Positions 1-8,038 of a DNA stretch of 42,270 bases are shown one piece after another. Origin of the DNA: Parvibaculum sp. (GTDB taxonomy: Bacteria; Pseudomonadota; Alphaproteobacteria; Parvibaculales; Parvibaculaceae); the NCBI GenBank assembly GCA_019635955.1, contig JAHBYL010000022.1, positions 1-42,270 on the forward strand, given 5' to 3'. Positions within the stretch are counted from its first letter, which is position 1; each line of letters starts with the position of its first letter. The notes beneath the pieces are model-generated. The model saw only the letters and a program-made list of their open reading frames with translations. It ran no database searches and had not been told where the DNA came from. Position numbers and translations under genes: made by a program.

Positions 1-76
1 TGGCGAAGCCATCAAGATCAAGGCCTCCAAGAAGGTTGCCTTCCGCGTCGCGAAGGACCTCAAGGAAGCCATCTAA
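1..76 (+). CDS. hupB: HU family DNA-binding protein, C-terminal end (partial)
   Basis: Only the last 25 codons are in the window, running in frame from base 2 to TAA at 74-76 and ending KKVAFRVAKDLKEAI. The pattern of a short lysine-rich beta strand followed by AFRVAKDLKEAI is the conserved C-terminus of the HU/IHF family, with HU more likely than IHF because of the K-A-S-K-K-V-A-F-R segment. HU is a dimeric nucleoid protein that bends and compacts DNA. A strong intrinsic terminator follows about 30 bases after the stop, so transcription ends here. The N-terminal part lies upstream of the window. Confidence 0.85.
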   Translation, partial: GEAIKIKASKKVAFRVAKDLKEAI

Positions 77-107
77 GGCTCTCTGCAAGGCTTCTCGAAG
101 TCTCGAA

Positions 108-140
108 AGCCCGGCTCCGGGAGGAGCCGGGCTTTTGTTT
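108..140 (+). terminator. Rho-independent terminator after hupB
   Basis: A perfect 11-bp GC-rich stem (AGCCCGGCTCC, 108-118, with its complement at 123-133) closes a GGGA tetraloop and is followed by a T-rich run (TTTTGTTTT) to about 140. It lies about 30 bases after the HU stop codon. It is the clearest intrinsic terminator in the window. Confidence 0.92.
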
Positions 141-197
141 TGTCGCGCATGCGGGTTGCCGTAGGCTATGGAACGAAACTTGGCCGGGAGAAAACCG

Positions 198-584
198 ATG
201 CATTTCGCTATTTGGGGTCTGATGGTTCTCTTCGCGGCTGCACCGGTTCTGGCCGACGAGCCCGCGGACATCCCCTATACCTCGCTTGATGAAGCGTGGG
301 CCGATCTAAGCGCAAAGCCGGGCGTGACGATTGAGGATCACGGAATCTGGCGCGTCATCTTCGACAGGCCGGAAATCACGGTCTGGACCTTCACCGCGCC
401 CGGCAACCCGGCCCATCCGAGCATGGTCAAGCGCACGGCTTACGAAGAGGATGGTGCCTGGTACTCAATGTCATTCATAAGATGCAAAGCAGACAAGCCG
501 ACATGCGACAAGCTGCGCGACGATTTCGCAAAGCTGGACGAGCAAATCAAAGAAGACATAAGCCGAAGCAATAATAGGCCATAG
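198..584 (+). CDS. Small exported protein of unknown function
   Basis: The product is 128 aa. I chose ATG 198 over the in-frame ATG at 168 because a GGGAGA ribosome-binding sequence lies just upstream and because the protein then begins with a good Sec signal peptide (MHFAIWGLMVLFAAAPVLA, cleavage probably after VLA, before DEP). The mature part is acidic and contains two cysteines (CKADKPTC) near residues 105-110 that could form a disulphide. The tract WTFTAPGNPAHPSMVKR looks like a soluble beta-rich domain. I do not recognise the family. The stop codon sits inside a 7-bp hairpin (GGCCATA at 577-583 with TATGGCC at 590-596) that may act as a weak terminator. Confidence 0.7.
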   Translation: MHFAIWGLMVLFAAAPVLADEPADIPYTSLDEAWADLSAKPGVTIEDHGIWRVIFDRPEITVWTFTAPGNPAHPSMVKRTAYEEDGAWYSMSFIRCKADKPTCDKLRDDFAKLDEQIKEDISRSNNRP

Positions 585-621
585 CTGAATATGGCCACAA
601 TTTCCGGCTAGATGTTCGAAG

Positions 622-1587
622 ATGCGCCTCGTTCTCGCCACGCTCACGCTTTGCCTTGCCGCCACGGTCGCCTCCGCCGCGCCCGTCTGCGCGGCGCGCG
701 AGGCGGCCTCGCCCGCGCTCACCCGCCTGCAGGATGCGATGGAGAAGGGCCGCTTCGTCGCCTATCAGCCGACCGAACTCAAGGTCTGGGACGGCAATCC
801 GGTAGAGGCAAGCGAGGTCTCGATCCGTGAGGATCTCGCCGCGCTCCGTCCCTGGTTCGATGGCCTCATCACCTATGGCGCGCATAGCGGCGCCGAACGC
901 GTGCCCGCCATCGCGAAGGAGCTCGGCTTCCGCGCGGTCATCATCGGCGTCTGGAATCCGGAAGACGATCTCGAATTCGGCAAGGCGCTCCGCGCCTGGG
1001 AGGCGGAGCCCGATATCGTCACGGGCGTCTCCATCGGCAATGAGATGGTCTTCGGCCGCCGTGGCACGTGGGAGGGCTATGCAAAGGCCATCGATCGTTT
1101 CCGCGCCCGCGCACCGGGCCTTCCGCTCACGGTGACGGAGCCTTTCGCCATCTTCCTCGACGACCCCGGCGCACGCCCCGTCCTTGCCGAGCTCGATTTC
1201 CTCGCCGCGAACATCCACCCCGTTTTCGAGCCCTGGTTCGCCGACGCGCCGCCCTTCAACTGGGCGGATTTCGTGGTGAAGGCGAGCGAGCGCCTGTCGG
1301 ACGAGGCCTTTTGCGGCCCCGTGCTGGTGAAGGAAACGGGCGTGCCTACCGCGCCGGAAGCCGAAGGCTTCACGAAGGAAAATCAGGCCGCCTTCTACAA
1401 GGAGTTGATGCGCCAGTTCCCGCCCGCGCGCATGCGCGCCTTCGCCTGGTTCTCCGCCTTCGATGCGCCCTGGCGCGTCTATGATGAAAGCCCCGTGCCG
1501 GGCGTCCACCCGGAAGAAGGCCATTGGGGCCTCTTCAGGGAAGACCGCACGCCGAAGCCGGTGATGGAGGCCGTGCCGAAGCTCTAG
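622..1587 (+). CDS. GH17-like secreted glycoside hydrolase (beta-1,3-glucanase type)
   Basis: The product is 321 aa with an N-terminal signal peptide (cleavage near residues 18-20, ASA-AP). The fold resembles the TIM-barrel family GH17 (endo/exo-beta-1,3-glucanases and glucosyltransferases). VSIGNEMVF carries the proposed acid/base Glu141, and LVKETGVPT carries the proposed nucleophile Glu238. These match the family's VGNE and ETGWP blocks. WFSAFDAPWR and GHWGLFREDRTPKP near the C-terminus are further conserved pieces. The likely role is cleavage or remodelling of periplasmic or external beta-glucan; the exact substrate is unknown. The start is ATG 622 with only a weak ribosome-binding site. 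It ends 10 bases before a convergent GST gene. Confidence 0.75.
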   Translation: MRLVLATLTLCLAATVASAAPVCAAREAASPALTRLQDAMEKGRFVAYQPTELKVWDGNPVEASEVSIREDLAALRPWFDGLITYGAHSGAERVPAIAKELGFRAVIIGVWNPEDDLEFGKALRAWEAEPDIVTGVSIGNEMVFGRRGTWEGYAKAIDRFRARAPGLPLTVTEPFAIFLDDPGARPVLAELDFLAANIHPVFEPWFADAPPFNWADFVVKASERLSDEAFCGPVLVKETGVPTAPEAEGFTKENQAAFYKELMRQFPPARMRAFAWFSAFDAPWRVYDESPVPGVHPEEGHWGLFREDRTPKPVMEAVPKL

Positions 1588-1596
1588 GCGCTCTGC

Positions 1597-2229
1597 CTAT
1601 CCTGCCTGCTCGTCCAGCGGCACGCTCGCCGCCGCCTTTTTGAACGCAGGCCGTGCCGAAAGCCGCTCGTAATATTTCACCACGTTCGCAAAAGGCTCGA
1701 GGCTCACAAAGCCCTTGGCGAGATGCACGCTGTAGCCGACATTCGTGTCCACTGTGCTGAAGCCGCTTTTCAGCAGATAGTCGCGGTCCGCGAGATGCCG
1801 GTCCACCACCTCGAGCGCCTTTTCGAGGCGGCGCGATTCGAGCTTCTGCACCACGGGTGAGCGTTCCTCCCGCGCGATGAAGACCTTCTGCTGCACGAGG
1901 CTCGCGCCATGCACCGCCATGGTCTCGGCATAGTGCAGCCAGATCAGCCATTCCGTGCGCTCGGCATGTCCCACGGGCCGGTGGAGCTTTCCTTCCGGGT
2001 CGTAATGCTCGCCGAGATATTGAGCGATCGCGCCGGACTCGAACACGGAGACGCCATTGTCCACCAGGCAGGGCACGCGGCCGAGCGGCGAGATCGACAG
2101 ATATTCCGGCGTCCGCAGCCCCTCCATGCTGAAGGTCAGCTCCTTCAGCTCGAACTCGATCCCCATTTCATGGAGCAGCCAGAGCGAGCGCATGGAGCGC
2201 GAGCCATTGCAGTGATAAAGCGTGAGCAT
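1597..2229 (-). CDS. Glutathione S-transferase family protein
   Basis: The product is 210 aa, a normal GST length. The N-terminal thioredoxin-like domain (about residues 1-78) begins MLTLYHCNGSRSMRSLWLLHEMG, with the active-site Ser/Asn region near residues 8-12. It contains the cis-proline LGRVPCLVD and the glutathione-binding FESGAIAQYL. The helical C-terminal domain contains RPAFKKA, the usual end of the bacterial GST fold. It probably conjugates glutathione to electrophiles or acts as a peroxidase; the substrate cannot be deduced. It is convergent with the GH17-like gene and divergent from the ABC importer operon across a 128-bp gap. Confidence 0.88.
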   Translation of the reverse strand: MLTLYHCNGSRSMRSLWLLHEMGIEFELKELTFSMEGLRTPEYLSISPLGRVPCLVDNGVSVFESGAIAQYLGEHYDPEGKLHRPVGHAERTEWLIWLHYAETMAVHGASLVQQKVFIAREERSPVVQKLESRRLEKALEVVDRHLADRDYLLKSGFSTVDTNVGYSVHLAKGFVSLEPFANVVKYYERLSARPAFKKAAASVPLDEQAG

Positions 2230-2357
2230 TGCCGGTCCCTGTCGTTCGTTTTCGGCGAGCCTAGTGCATTTTGGGATGATTCCAGAGGAATTTTGCGGCC
2301 CCTTGTTCCCTCCGCCTCAGCGTCTAAACTCCCGCGGCCCGACAGAGAGACCAACCG

Positions 2358-3272
2358 ATGACGCGCCTTTCATTCGCCCTTGCCGCGCTTCTTGCCTGCC
2401 TCGCGGCCCCTGCCGCAGCGGCGCCTGAGCGCGTCGTCTCGATCAATCTCTGTGCCGATATCGTCGCGGCCGATCTCGCCGCGCCCGGCACGCTCAAATC
2501 CGTCTTTCGCCTCGGCCGCGATCCGGAAGATTCGCCCGCCGCCGCGCTCATTGCGCACCTGCCGCCCAATGACGGCCGCATCGAGGATGTGCTGCCCTTC
2601 GCGCCCGATCTCGTGCTTGCGCATGAATGGACCTCGCCCTTCACGCTCGATCTTCTCGCCCGGATGGGCATTCCCTTCGTGCTGGTGCGCGATGCGCGCA
2701 GCTTCGACGACATAAGGGCGAATATCCGGCTCGTCGCCGCCGCCCTTCACCGGGAGGCGGAAGGCGAAGCACTCATCGCGCGCTTCGACGCCGAGATGGC
2801 GGCGGCGCGCCGCAATGCGGAAGAGGGGCCAGCCGCCATCCTCTATCAGGATCTCGGCAGTGCCGTCACGCCGGGCTCTATTCTCGGCCGCATCCTCGCC
2901 CATACCGGCTTCCGCAATGTCATCGAAAGCGATAATCCCGTGGGCCTCATCTATCCGGGCATCGAAGGCGTGATCGAGCTCCGCCCGCAACTTTTCGCGC
3001 TCGGCGTCTACCGCGCCGGCGCTCCCTCCCAGGCGAGCGCGCTTCTCGCCCATCCCGCGCTCCGTCTCTATCTTGCGCGCCACGCGCATGAAGTCCGCCT
3101 TCCCGCCCGCGACTGGACCTGCAGCACGCGCTATGTCGCCCGCACCGCCGCGCAACTTGCCGCCGCCTATGATGAGATGCGGATAGGGATCGAGGGAGCT
3201 GCCTCCATCCCTTCCACTCTCTCTTCGAGGGAGGGTCAAACCGCCAGAGGCGGTTTGGGGAGGGGGCTCTGA
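2358..3272 (+). CDS. Fe/cobalamin-type ABC transporter, periplasmic binding protein
   Basis: The product is 304 aa with a signal peptide ending near AAPAAAA (residues 15-21). The mature protein starts PERVVSINLCADIVAADL, the opening of TroA-like (BtuF/FhuD class) substrate-binding proteins, and keeps the two-lobe pattern with a long linking helix. It would deliver cobalamin, haem or an iron chelate to the permease encoded next. The stop overlaps the permease start by one base, so the three genes form one operon. No cobalamin riboswitch is visible upstream, so the substrate stays open. About the last 20 residues (SREGQTARGGLGRGL) are encoded by a palindromic intergenic-type repeat and are unlike the rest of the protein. 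Confidence 0.82.
   Translation: MTRLSFALAALLACLAAPAAAAPERVVSINLCADIVAADLAAPGTLKSVFRLGRDPEDSPAAALIAHLPPNDGRIEDVLPFAPDLVLAHEWTSPFTLDLLARMGIPFVLVRDARSFDDIRANIRLVAAALHREAEGEALIARFDAEMAAARRNAEEGPAAILYQDLGSAVTPGSILGRILAHTGFRNVIESDNPVGLIYPGIEGVIELRPQLFALGVYRAGAPSQASALLAHPALRLYLARHAHEVRLPARDWTCSTRYVARTAAQLAAAYDEMRIGIEGAASIPSTLSSREGQTARGGLGRGL
3218..3268 (+). repeat. Palindromic repeat fused into the 3' end of a gene
   Basis: The segment contains a perfect 9-bp stem (CAAACCGCC at 3237-3245, loop AGA, GGCGGTTTG at 3249-3257) flanked by CTCTCTTCGAGGGAGGG on the left and GGGGAGGGGG on the right. This layout resembles short palindromic extragenic repeats of GC-rich alphaproteobacteria, and the element at 20744-20830 has a similar style. 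It is translated as the tail of the binding-protein gene and ends at the permease start. Confidence 0.6.
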
Positions 3273-4273
3273 TGCCGCAGCAGAAAAATGCCATCGCGGT
3301 CAATCTCTCCCTCGCCGCGCTTACGGCACTCCTCTTCATTGCCTCCATCTATGTCGGCCGCGGCGGCGAATTGCTGGCGGATAAATTCGCGCTCATTTCC
3401 GAAACGGATCCGGATATTGCACGCCTCGTCTTGACGGAAGTGCGCCTGCCGCGCGCGCTGCTCGGCCTTCTCGTCGGCGCGACGCTCGGCCTTTGCGGCG
3501 CGGCGCTTCAGGGGCTTCTGCGCAATCCGCTGGCCGAGCCGGGTCTTGTCGGCGCGTCGAGCGGCGCGGCGCTCGGCGCCGTGCTCGTCTTCTATTTCGG
3601 CTTCGCCACGGGCACGGCCATGCTCGTGCCTGTCGGCGGCGTTCTCGGCGCGCTCGCAGCACTCGGCATTCTCTACCTTCTCGCCGGCCGCAACCCGTCG
3701 ATCGTCACCATCATTCTCGCCGGCGTCGCGATCTCCGCCTTTTGCGGCGCGCTCACCTCCCTGGCGCTCAATCTTTCGCCAAGTCCCTATGCCGCGCTCG
3801 AAATCGTTTTCTGGATGCTCGGCTCTCTCACCGATCGCAGCATGGCGCAGGTCTGGTTCGTCCTGCCTTTCATGGGTGTAGGCTGGCTCCTCGTCGCCTC
3901 CACATGGCGCGCGCTCGATGCATTGGCGCTTGGCGAGGACACGGCGGCAACGCTCGGCTTCTCCATGCGCTCTGTCACGCTCCGCGCCATCCTCGGCACC
4001 GGGCTTGCCGTCGGCGCCGCCGTGTCGGTCACAGGCGTCATCGGCTTTGTCGGCCTCGTCGTGCCCCATCTCATGCGCCCGCTTGTCGGCCCGCGTACCG
4101 CCTCGCTCCTGTTGCCATCGGCGCTTGGCGGCGCGGCGCTGGTCCTCGCCGCCGATCTCGTGGTGCGGCTCCCGGTCAACGGGCCGGAGCTGAAACTCGG
4201 CGTGGTGACGGCGCTTCTCGGCGCGCCCTTCTTCCTCTGGCTCATTCTCCGTGCCCGAAGGGAGGCTCCCTGA
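3272..4273 (+). CDS. FecCD/BtuC-family ABC transporter permease
   Basis: The product is 333 aa, the usual FecCD length, with about ten hydrophobic helices. Family signatures are visible: RLPRALLGLLVGATLGLCGAALQGLLRNPLAEPGLVG near residues 55-95, and GVIGFVGLVVPHLMR near residues 250-265, which forms the coupling helix contacting the ATPase. It forms the homodimeric channel that imports cobalamin or iron complexes through the inner membrane. It starts at ATG 3272, overlapping the binding-protein stop by one base, and ends overlapping the ATPase start by one base (TGATG), so translation is coupled along the operon. Confidence 0.92.
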   Translation: MPQQKNAIAVNLSLAALTALLFIASIYVGRGGELLADKFALISETDPDIARLVLTEVRLPRALLGLLVGATLGLCGAALQGLLRNPLAEPGLVGASSGAALGAVLVFYFGFATGTAMLVPVGGVLGALAALGILYLLAGRNPSIVTIILAGVAISAFCGALTSLALNLSPSPYAALEIVFWMLGSLTDRSMAQVWFVLPFMGVGWLLVASTWRALDALALGEDTAATLGFSMRSVTLRAILGTGLAVGAAVSVTGVIGFVGLVVPHLMRPLVGPRTASLLLPSALGGAALVLAADLVVRLPVNGPELKLGVVTALLGAPFFLWLILRARREAP

Positions 4274-5040
4274 TGCGCCTCGCGATTGAAAATCTCCACG
4301 CCTCGCTCGGGCAGGCGCGTGTCATTCGCGGCGTCTCCCTCTCGGTCGAGGGGCCGCGCTTCATCGGCCTGATCGGCCCGAATGGCGTTGGCAAGACCAC
4401 GCTTGTGCGCGCCATTGCAGGGCTGATCCCCTTTGAAGGCGAGGTGATGCTCGATGGCCGCCCGCTTGCCGCGCTGAAGCCGCGTGAGCGGGCGCGGCAC
4501 ATGTCCTATCTCGCGCAAGGCGCCGGCAGCCACTGGCCGCTCGAGGTCTCCCGTCTCGTCGCGCTCGGCCGCCTGCCGCATCTCGCCCCCTTTGCCCGCC
4601 CGGCCGCGGCGGATGAAGCTGCCATCACGCGCGCCATGCATCTCGCAGGCGTCGAGGAATTCATCGGCCGCGATGTCCTCACTCTCTCGGGCGGCGAGCG
4701 CGCTCGCGTACTGCTCGCCCGTGCGCTTGCGGTCGAAGCGTCGCTCTTGCTGGTGGACGAACCCGTCGCCGCGCTCGATCCCTATCACCAGCTCCGCATC
4801 ATGGAAGTGCTGCGCGCCTACGCTGATGACGGCCGCACCGTCATCGCCGTGCTGCATGATCTCACGCTCGCCGCGCGCCATTGCGACCGGCTGATCCTGC
4901 TCGACAATGGCAAGGTGAAGGCGGACGGCACGCCGTCGGACGTCCTCACGCCCGAAAACCTGCGCGAGACCTATCGCATCGAGGCGAGAATAGGCGAGGG
5001 TGCCGAGCCCTTTGTGCTGCCGATAAGGCGCTCGGAGTAA
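4273..5040 (+). CDS. ABC transporter ATP-binding protein of the Fe/cobalamin importer
   Basis: The product is 255 aa. It has Walker A GPNGVGKTT, a Q-loop in SYLAQGAG, the signature LSGGERARVLLARAL, Walker B LLLVDEPVAALDP and the switch histidine in VLHDLTLAARHC. The order and the adjacent FecCD permease place it in the FepC/BtuD/HmuV group. The start at 4273 is fixed by the TGATG overlap with the permease; the same frame is open far upstream but only as a shadow of the permease gene. It powers uptake by the permease dimer. A convergent gene begins two bases after the stop. Confidence 0.92.
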   Translation: MRLAIENLHASLGQARVIRGVSLSVEGPRFIGLIGPNGVGKTTLVRAIAGLIPFEGEVMLDGRPLAALKPRERARHMSYLAQGAGSHWPLEVSRLVALGRLPHLAPFARPAAADEAAITRAMHLAGVEEFIGRDVLTLSGGERARVLLARALAVEASLLLVDEPVAALDPYHQLRIMEVLRAYADDGRTVIAVLHDLTLAARHCDRLILLDNGKVKADGTPSDVLTPENLRETYRIEARIGEGAEPFVLPIRRSE

Positions 5041-5042
5041 CC

Positions 5043-6167
5043 TTACTCCGCTGCGCTCGCCGCCGCGCCGCGCCCCGAGAAATTCACGCGCTTCAGATAC
5101 TCGATTCCGTCTTCGGCAATCGCGTCGCCCACCATCTCGTCGCCTTCCTTCCTGAGCTCGTCCATGTCGACATAGGTCGCATAGAAGCCCTTGGTGCGGT
5201 CGGTGATGATGCCGGCCTTGAGGAGCGTCTTGGTGAGCACGCGGAAGATATTGTTCTGGTTCGACATGGCCTTGCGGCGCTTGTCGTCCGTCCGGCTCTT
5301 CAGGACCTCGGAGAGCACTTCCTCCCAGTCGAGCCCGAACTGCGCATAGATGACTTTCTTCTGTTCCGGATTCGCAAGGTTGAAAAGCAGCGTCTGGAAG
5401 CATTCCGCCGCCCAGTCCTCGATGACGTTCCGTTCCTGTTGCGTAAGGTGCGGCACGGTGCGGTCCGCCCAGATCTTTCCGAACTTGTGGTGGAACGCCT
5501 CGTCCGTCATCACCAGCTGGCAGAGATGGCGCAGCAACGGATCGTTCGAATAGGTATAGAGCGAGGCGAAGGCGCCCATCGCGAGCCCTTCCACCAGCAT
5601 CTGCATGCCGACGACCTTCTTGTAGACCTCCGGCGCGTTCACGATGTCGGTGAGGAGATTGCCGAGCGTCGGGCCGACGGGCAGCGGCTTCTTCCACCGC
5701 GCCTCGATATATTTCGCAAAGCCGGTCACATGCCGCGCCTCTTCGCGCGTCTGGTTCGCGGCATATTCTTGTGCACCGGGGTCCTTCAATATGTGGCAAA
5801 GGCTCGCGGAAAGGGCGAGCGCGCCCGCCTCGCCATGCAGGATGGAGGAGAGCATCCAGCGTGCGCTCTCGTTCGACAGCGCGATCTTCTCTTCTTCCGA
5901 CAGCCGGTCGGCAATCGGCGTCTGCAGTTCGAGCACGAAATCCATCGGAATGACGGTCGTGCCCTTCATGTCGAAGGGCTGGTCGAAATCGATATATTTC
6001 TTGTCGAGCGGGTCCCAGAAATGGTCATGCGTCGCCGAGATGATCTTGTCGAAGGCGGTCGAGCGCTGCCCGTAGCGGTTCACATCCATCATCGCGGGAA
6101 AATCGTCCGGCGCGACGGCGTTATAGGCGCTGTCCTTGGTGATGTCGTTCGATGTCCGGGACGTCAT
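5043..6167 (-). CDS. Ferritin-like diiron protein, putative oxygenase or oxidase (R2-like)
   Basis: The product is 374 aa. The start is set at 6167 because GGAGGAG lies a few bases before that ATG; an upstream in-frame ATG at 6248 lacks such a site. The four-helix diiron ligand set is complete: Glu113 (HGEAGAL), Glu143 and His146 (EEARHV), Glu193 (LVEGLAM), Glu223 and His226 (DEAFHH). This E, ExxH, E, ExxH order matches ribonucleotide reductase R2-like and AurF-like enzymes. The protein is longer than simple ferritins, suggesting an O2-activating enzyme rather than iron storage; the substrate is unknown. The next gene upstream on this strand is a LysR regulator, but with a gap of about 90 bases. 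Confidence 0.75.
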   Translation of the reverse strand: MTSRTSNDITKDSAYNAVAPDDFPAMMDVNRYGQRSTAFDKIISATHDHFWDPLDKKYIDFDQPFDMKGTTVIPMDFVLELQTPIADRLSEEEKIALSNESARWMLSSILHGEAGALALSASLCHILKDPGAQEYAANQTREEARHVTGFAKYIEARWKKPLPVGPTLGNLLTDIVNAPEVYKKVVGMQMLVEGLAMGAFASLYTYSNDPLLRHLCQLVMTDEAFHHKFGKIWADRTVPHLTQQERNVIEDWAAECFQTLLFNLANPEQKKVIYAQFGLDWEEVLSEVLKSRTDDKRRKAMSNQNNIFRVLTKTLLKAGIITDRTKGFYATYVDMDELRKEGDEMVGDAIAEDGIEYLKRVNFSGRGAAASAAE

Positions 6168-6256
6168 GGGCTCCTCCTCCGCTGCGTTCCGCTCCTTGCC
6201 AACAATATAGTAAGGAGCGCGCGGATGAAAATGAACCATGTGGGCCATGTTCCGCC

Positions 6257-7132
6257 TCAGCGCGCCGCCGCCTTGAGCGCCTTTCTCAGCCGTCTGTGTG
6301 CCGCATCGCCATCGAGATAGGCCGGCCAGGCCTGATAGAGCAGCAGGTCCGGCACATCGAAGGGCAGGGGCGCGACATGGAGCCCTTGTCCGGCGGCAAA
6401 TTGCTCCGCCAGCCGCTTCGGCAGCGTGGCGGCGACGCCCGTCCGCGCGACGAGCTGGGGCAGCGCCGCGAAATGGCAGAGTTCCACGGCGATGTCGCGC
6501 TGCCGCCCGCCCCGGTCGACCTGCTCATGGCTCGCACCGCGCACAGCCACATGCCGCAGAAGGGAGTAGCGCTCGTCGGTCAGCGGCTCCGCGCCATGCA
6601 CCGGCGGAAGCAGGCAGACGAATTCGTCCCGCATCACCGGCTCGCTCACAATGTCGCGGGAGCGCGAGGGAAGCGGCGTCCATGCGAGATCGAGCCGCCC
6701 TTCCAGCAGGTCGATCTCGAGATCCACCGGCTCCCGCTGCGGCTCGAGCCTGATGTCGAAATCGTCGCCGCCTCTCGTCGCCGCCAGTGCGGCGGGAAGC
6801 GCCACCGCCTCGCCCACCTCGCCAAGCATGAGCGTGAAGCACCGCCTTGCCGTCTCCGGCGGCGCCACCGGCAGAACGCCGAGCGCCTGGGCGCTGCAGG
6901 CAAGCGCCTGCCGCACGGGGCCTGCCATGCGCTCCGCCCGCTCGGTCGGCGCGATGCCGTTCCCCGTCCGGATGAACAGCGGGTCGTCCACAAGGCGGCG
7001 CAATCGCGTCAGCGCATTGGAGAGCGCCGGCTGGGTCATCCCCAGTCGCAGCGCGGCCCGCGTGATGCTGCCCTCGGCCATCACGGCATCGAAGACGGTC
7101 AGCAGGTTGAGGTCGATCCGGCGTAAATTCAT
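6257..7132 (-). CDS. LysR-family transcriptional regulator
   Basis: The product is 291 aa, the standard LysR length. The N-terminal winged helix-turn-helix reads DLNLLTVFDAVMAEGSITRAALRLGMTQPALSNALTRLRRL (about residues 7-48), followed by DPLFIRTGNGIAPT. The C-terminal two-lobe effector domain starts near residue 95. It is divergent from the TauD-like gene at 7244 and shares with it a 111-bp control region holding an inverted repeat (7151-7169). That geometry suggests it controls that gene and itself. It may also influence the diiron gene downstream on the same strand. The effector is unknown. Confidence 0.92.
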   Translation of the reverse strand: MNLRRIDLNLLTVFDAVMAEGSITRAALRLGMTQPALSNALTRLRRLVDDPLFIRTGNGIAPTERAERMAGPVRQALACSAQALGVLPVAPPETARRCFTLMLGEVGEAVALPAALAATRGGDDFDIRLEPQREPVDLEIDLLEGRLDLAWTPLPSRSRDIVSEPVMRDEFVCLLPPVHGAEPLTDERYSLLRHVAVRGASHEQVDRGGRQRDIAVELCHFAALPQLVARTGVAATLPKRLAEQFAAGQGLHVAPLPFDVPDLLLYQAWPAYLDGDAAHRRLRKALKAAAR

Positions 7133-7150
7133 TTCATGAATACTTGGTCA

Positions 7151-7169
7151 TTCCAAATATCAATTGGAA
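7151..7169. promoter_or_regulatory. Candidate LysR operator
   Basis: A perfect dyad, TTCCAA, seven bases, TTGGAA, lies in the AT-rich divergent control region between the LysR gene (start 7132) and the TauD-like gene (start 7244). LysR regulators usually bind interrupted dyads of this size close to their own promoter. No box for a different regulator was recognised. Confidence 0.45.
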
Positions 7170-7243
7170 AAGAACCAGCTCCCGTGCCATCTGTTCAATG
7201 AAGGGAATCGAGACGTCCAGAAAAACGGCTTGTCGGGGGAAAC

Positions 7244-7969
7244 ATGATTTCGATGCCGGTCTCCATCCGTCCTTTGAATGGTGCCATGGGAGGCGAAATC
7301 GTCGCAGTCGATCCCTGCCTTCCCGCCGCCGCCGCGGCCCAGGCCTTGATGCGTGCATTGGCGGAATTCGGCCTGCTCGTCTGCCCGGAAGGGAGCCTGC
7401 CCCCGGCGGTGGAAGCGGGTCTGGCAAGCGCGCTGGCGGGGGAAGGCCGGTTCCATTGTGCGGCGACAGGCGGCCTCGCGCCCATTCACCTTGTCGAGAG
7501 GATGGACCCGGCATGGCGGAAGGAAAGACCTGCCTTGCTCTTCCTCCGCGCGGTTCGGGTGCCGCCGGAGGGCGGAGAAAGCATCTGGTCGTCCTTTCAC
7601 GCTGCCTATCGGGGGCTCTCCGTCCCGATGCGCCACTACCTCGCGCCGCTTCATGCCGGCCATGGGCGGTATGAGGGACATGCGGAAGTGTGGCGTCCGT
7701 TGATTGCGCCCCATCCGGTGAGCGGCCTTGCCTGCCTCGATTTCAGTCCGGACTTCACCCGGCAGATTGCAGGCGTGCCGGAAGAGGAAGCGCGGCTGAT
7801 CCTGAAGCTATTGCGCAACCATCTCTACACGCCGGAGAACCAGCTTCGTATTCCCTGGCGCGAAGGCATGTTCGTGATCTGGGACTGCCGCCTTGCGCAT
7901 CATTATCCGGTCGGCGGCTTTGCAGCCCCGGGTTGGCGCCTCTCCGGCTTTTCCGCCCGCCCGGCATAG
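7244..7969 (+). CDS. TauD/TfdA-like protein with altered metal-site residues
   Basis: The product is 241 aa, a little shorter than typical TauD/TfdA Fe(II)/2-oxoglutarate dioxygenases (about 280 aa). The family framework is visible: RAVRVPPEGGESIWSSFHAAYRGLS matches the TauD block after the HxD motif, and WREGMFVIWDCRLAHHYPV matches the distal-histidine block. When these blocks are aligned by eye, the HxD motif falls on Arg86-Met-Asp88, so the first iron-binding His appears replaced. The distal His (219 or 220) is kept. The 2-oxoglutarate Arg position is uncertain and may be Phe236. It may be an altered or inactive member. Control probably comes from the divergent LysR. Confidence 0.6.
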   Translation: MISMPVSIRPLNGAMGGEIVAVDPCLPAAAAAQALMRALAEFGLLVCPEGSLPPAVEAGLASALAGEGRFHCAATGGLAPIHLVERMDPAWRKERPALLFLRAVRVPPEGGESIWSSFHAAYRGLSVPMRHYLAPLHAGHGRYEGHAEVWRPLIAPHPVSGLACLDFSPDFTRQIAGVPEEEARLILKLLRNHLYTPENQLRIPWREGMFVIWDCRLAHHYPVGGFAAPGWRLSGFSARPA

Positions 7970-8038
7970 GACGCCTGATCCGCCCCCGCCGCTGCAGCGT
8001 ATCCATGGGATGCGCATTCCACATCCGGCGAAGTCACG

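Noticed and set aside
2230-2357. Cobalamin riboswitch before the Fe/B12-type importer
   Set aside because: The 128-bp leader shows no conserved B12 box (GCCACTG-like) and is too short for a complete riboswitch, so none is called.
3787-5799. Long minus-strand open frame across the ABC importer and diiron genes
   Set aside because: High-GC shadow frame. The sense-strand genes carry complete Walker and diiron motifs, and the antisense product has no recognisable domain.
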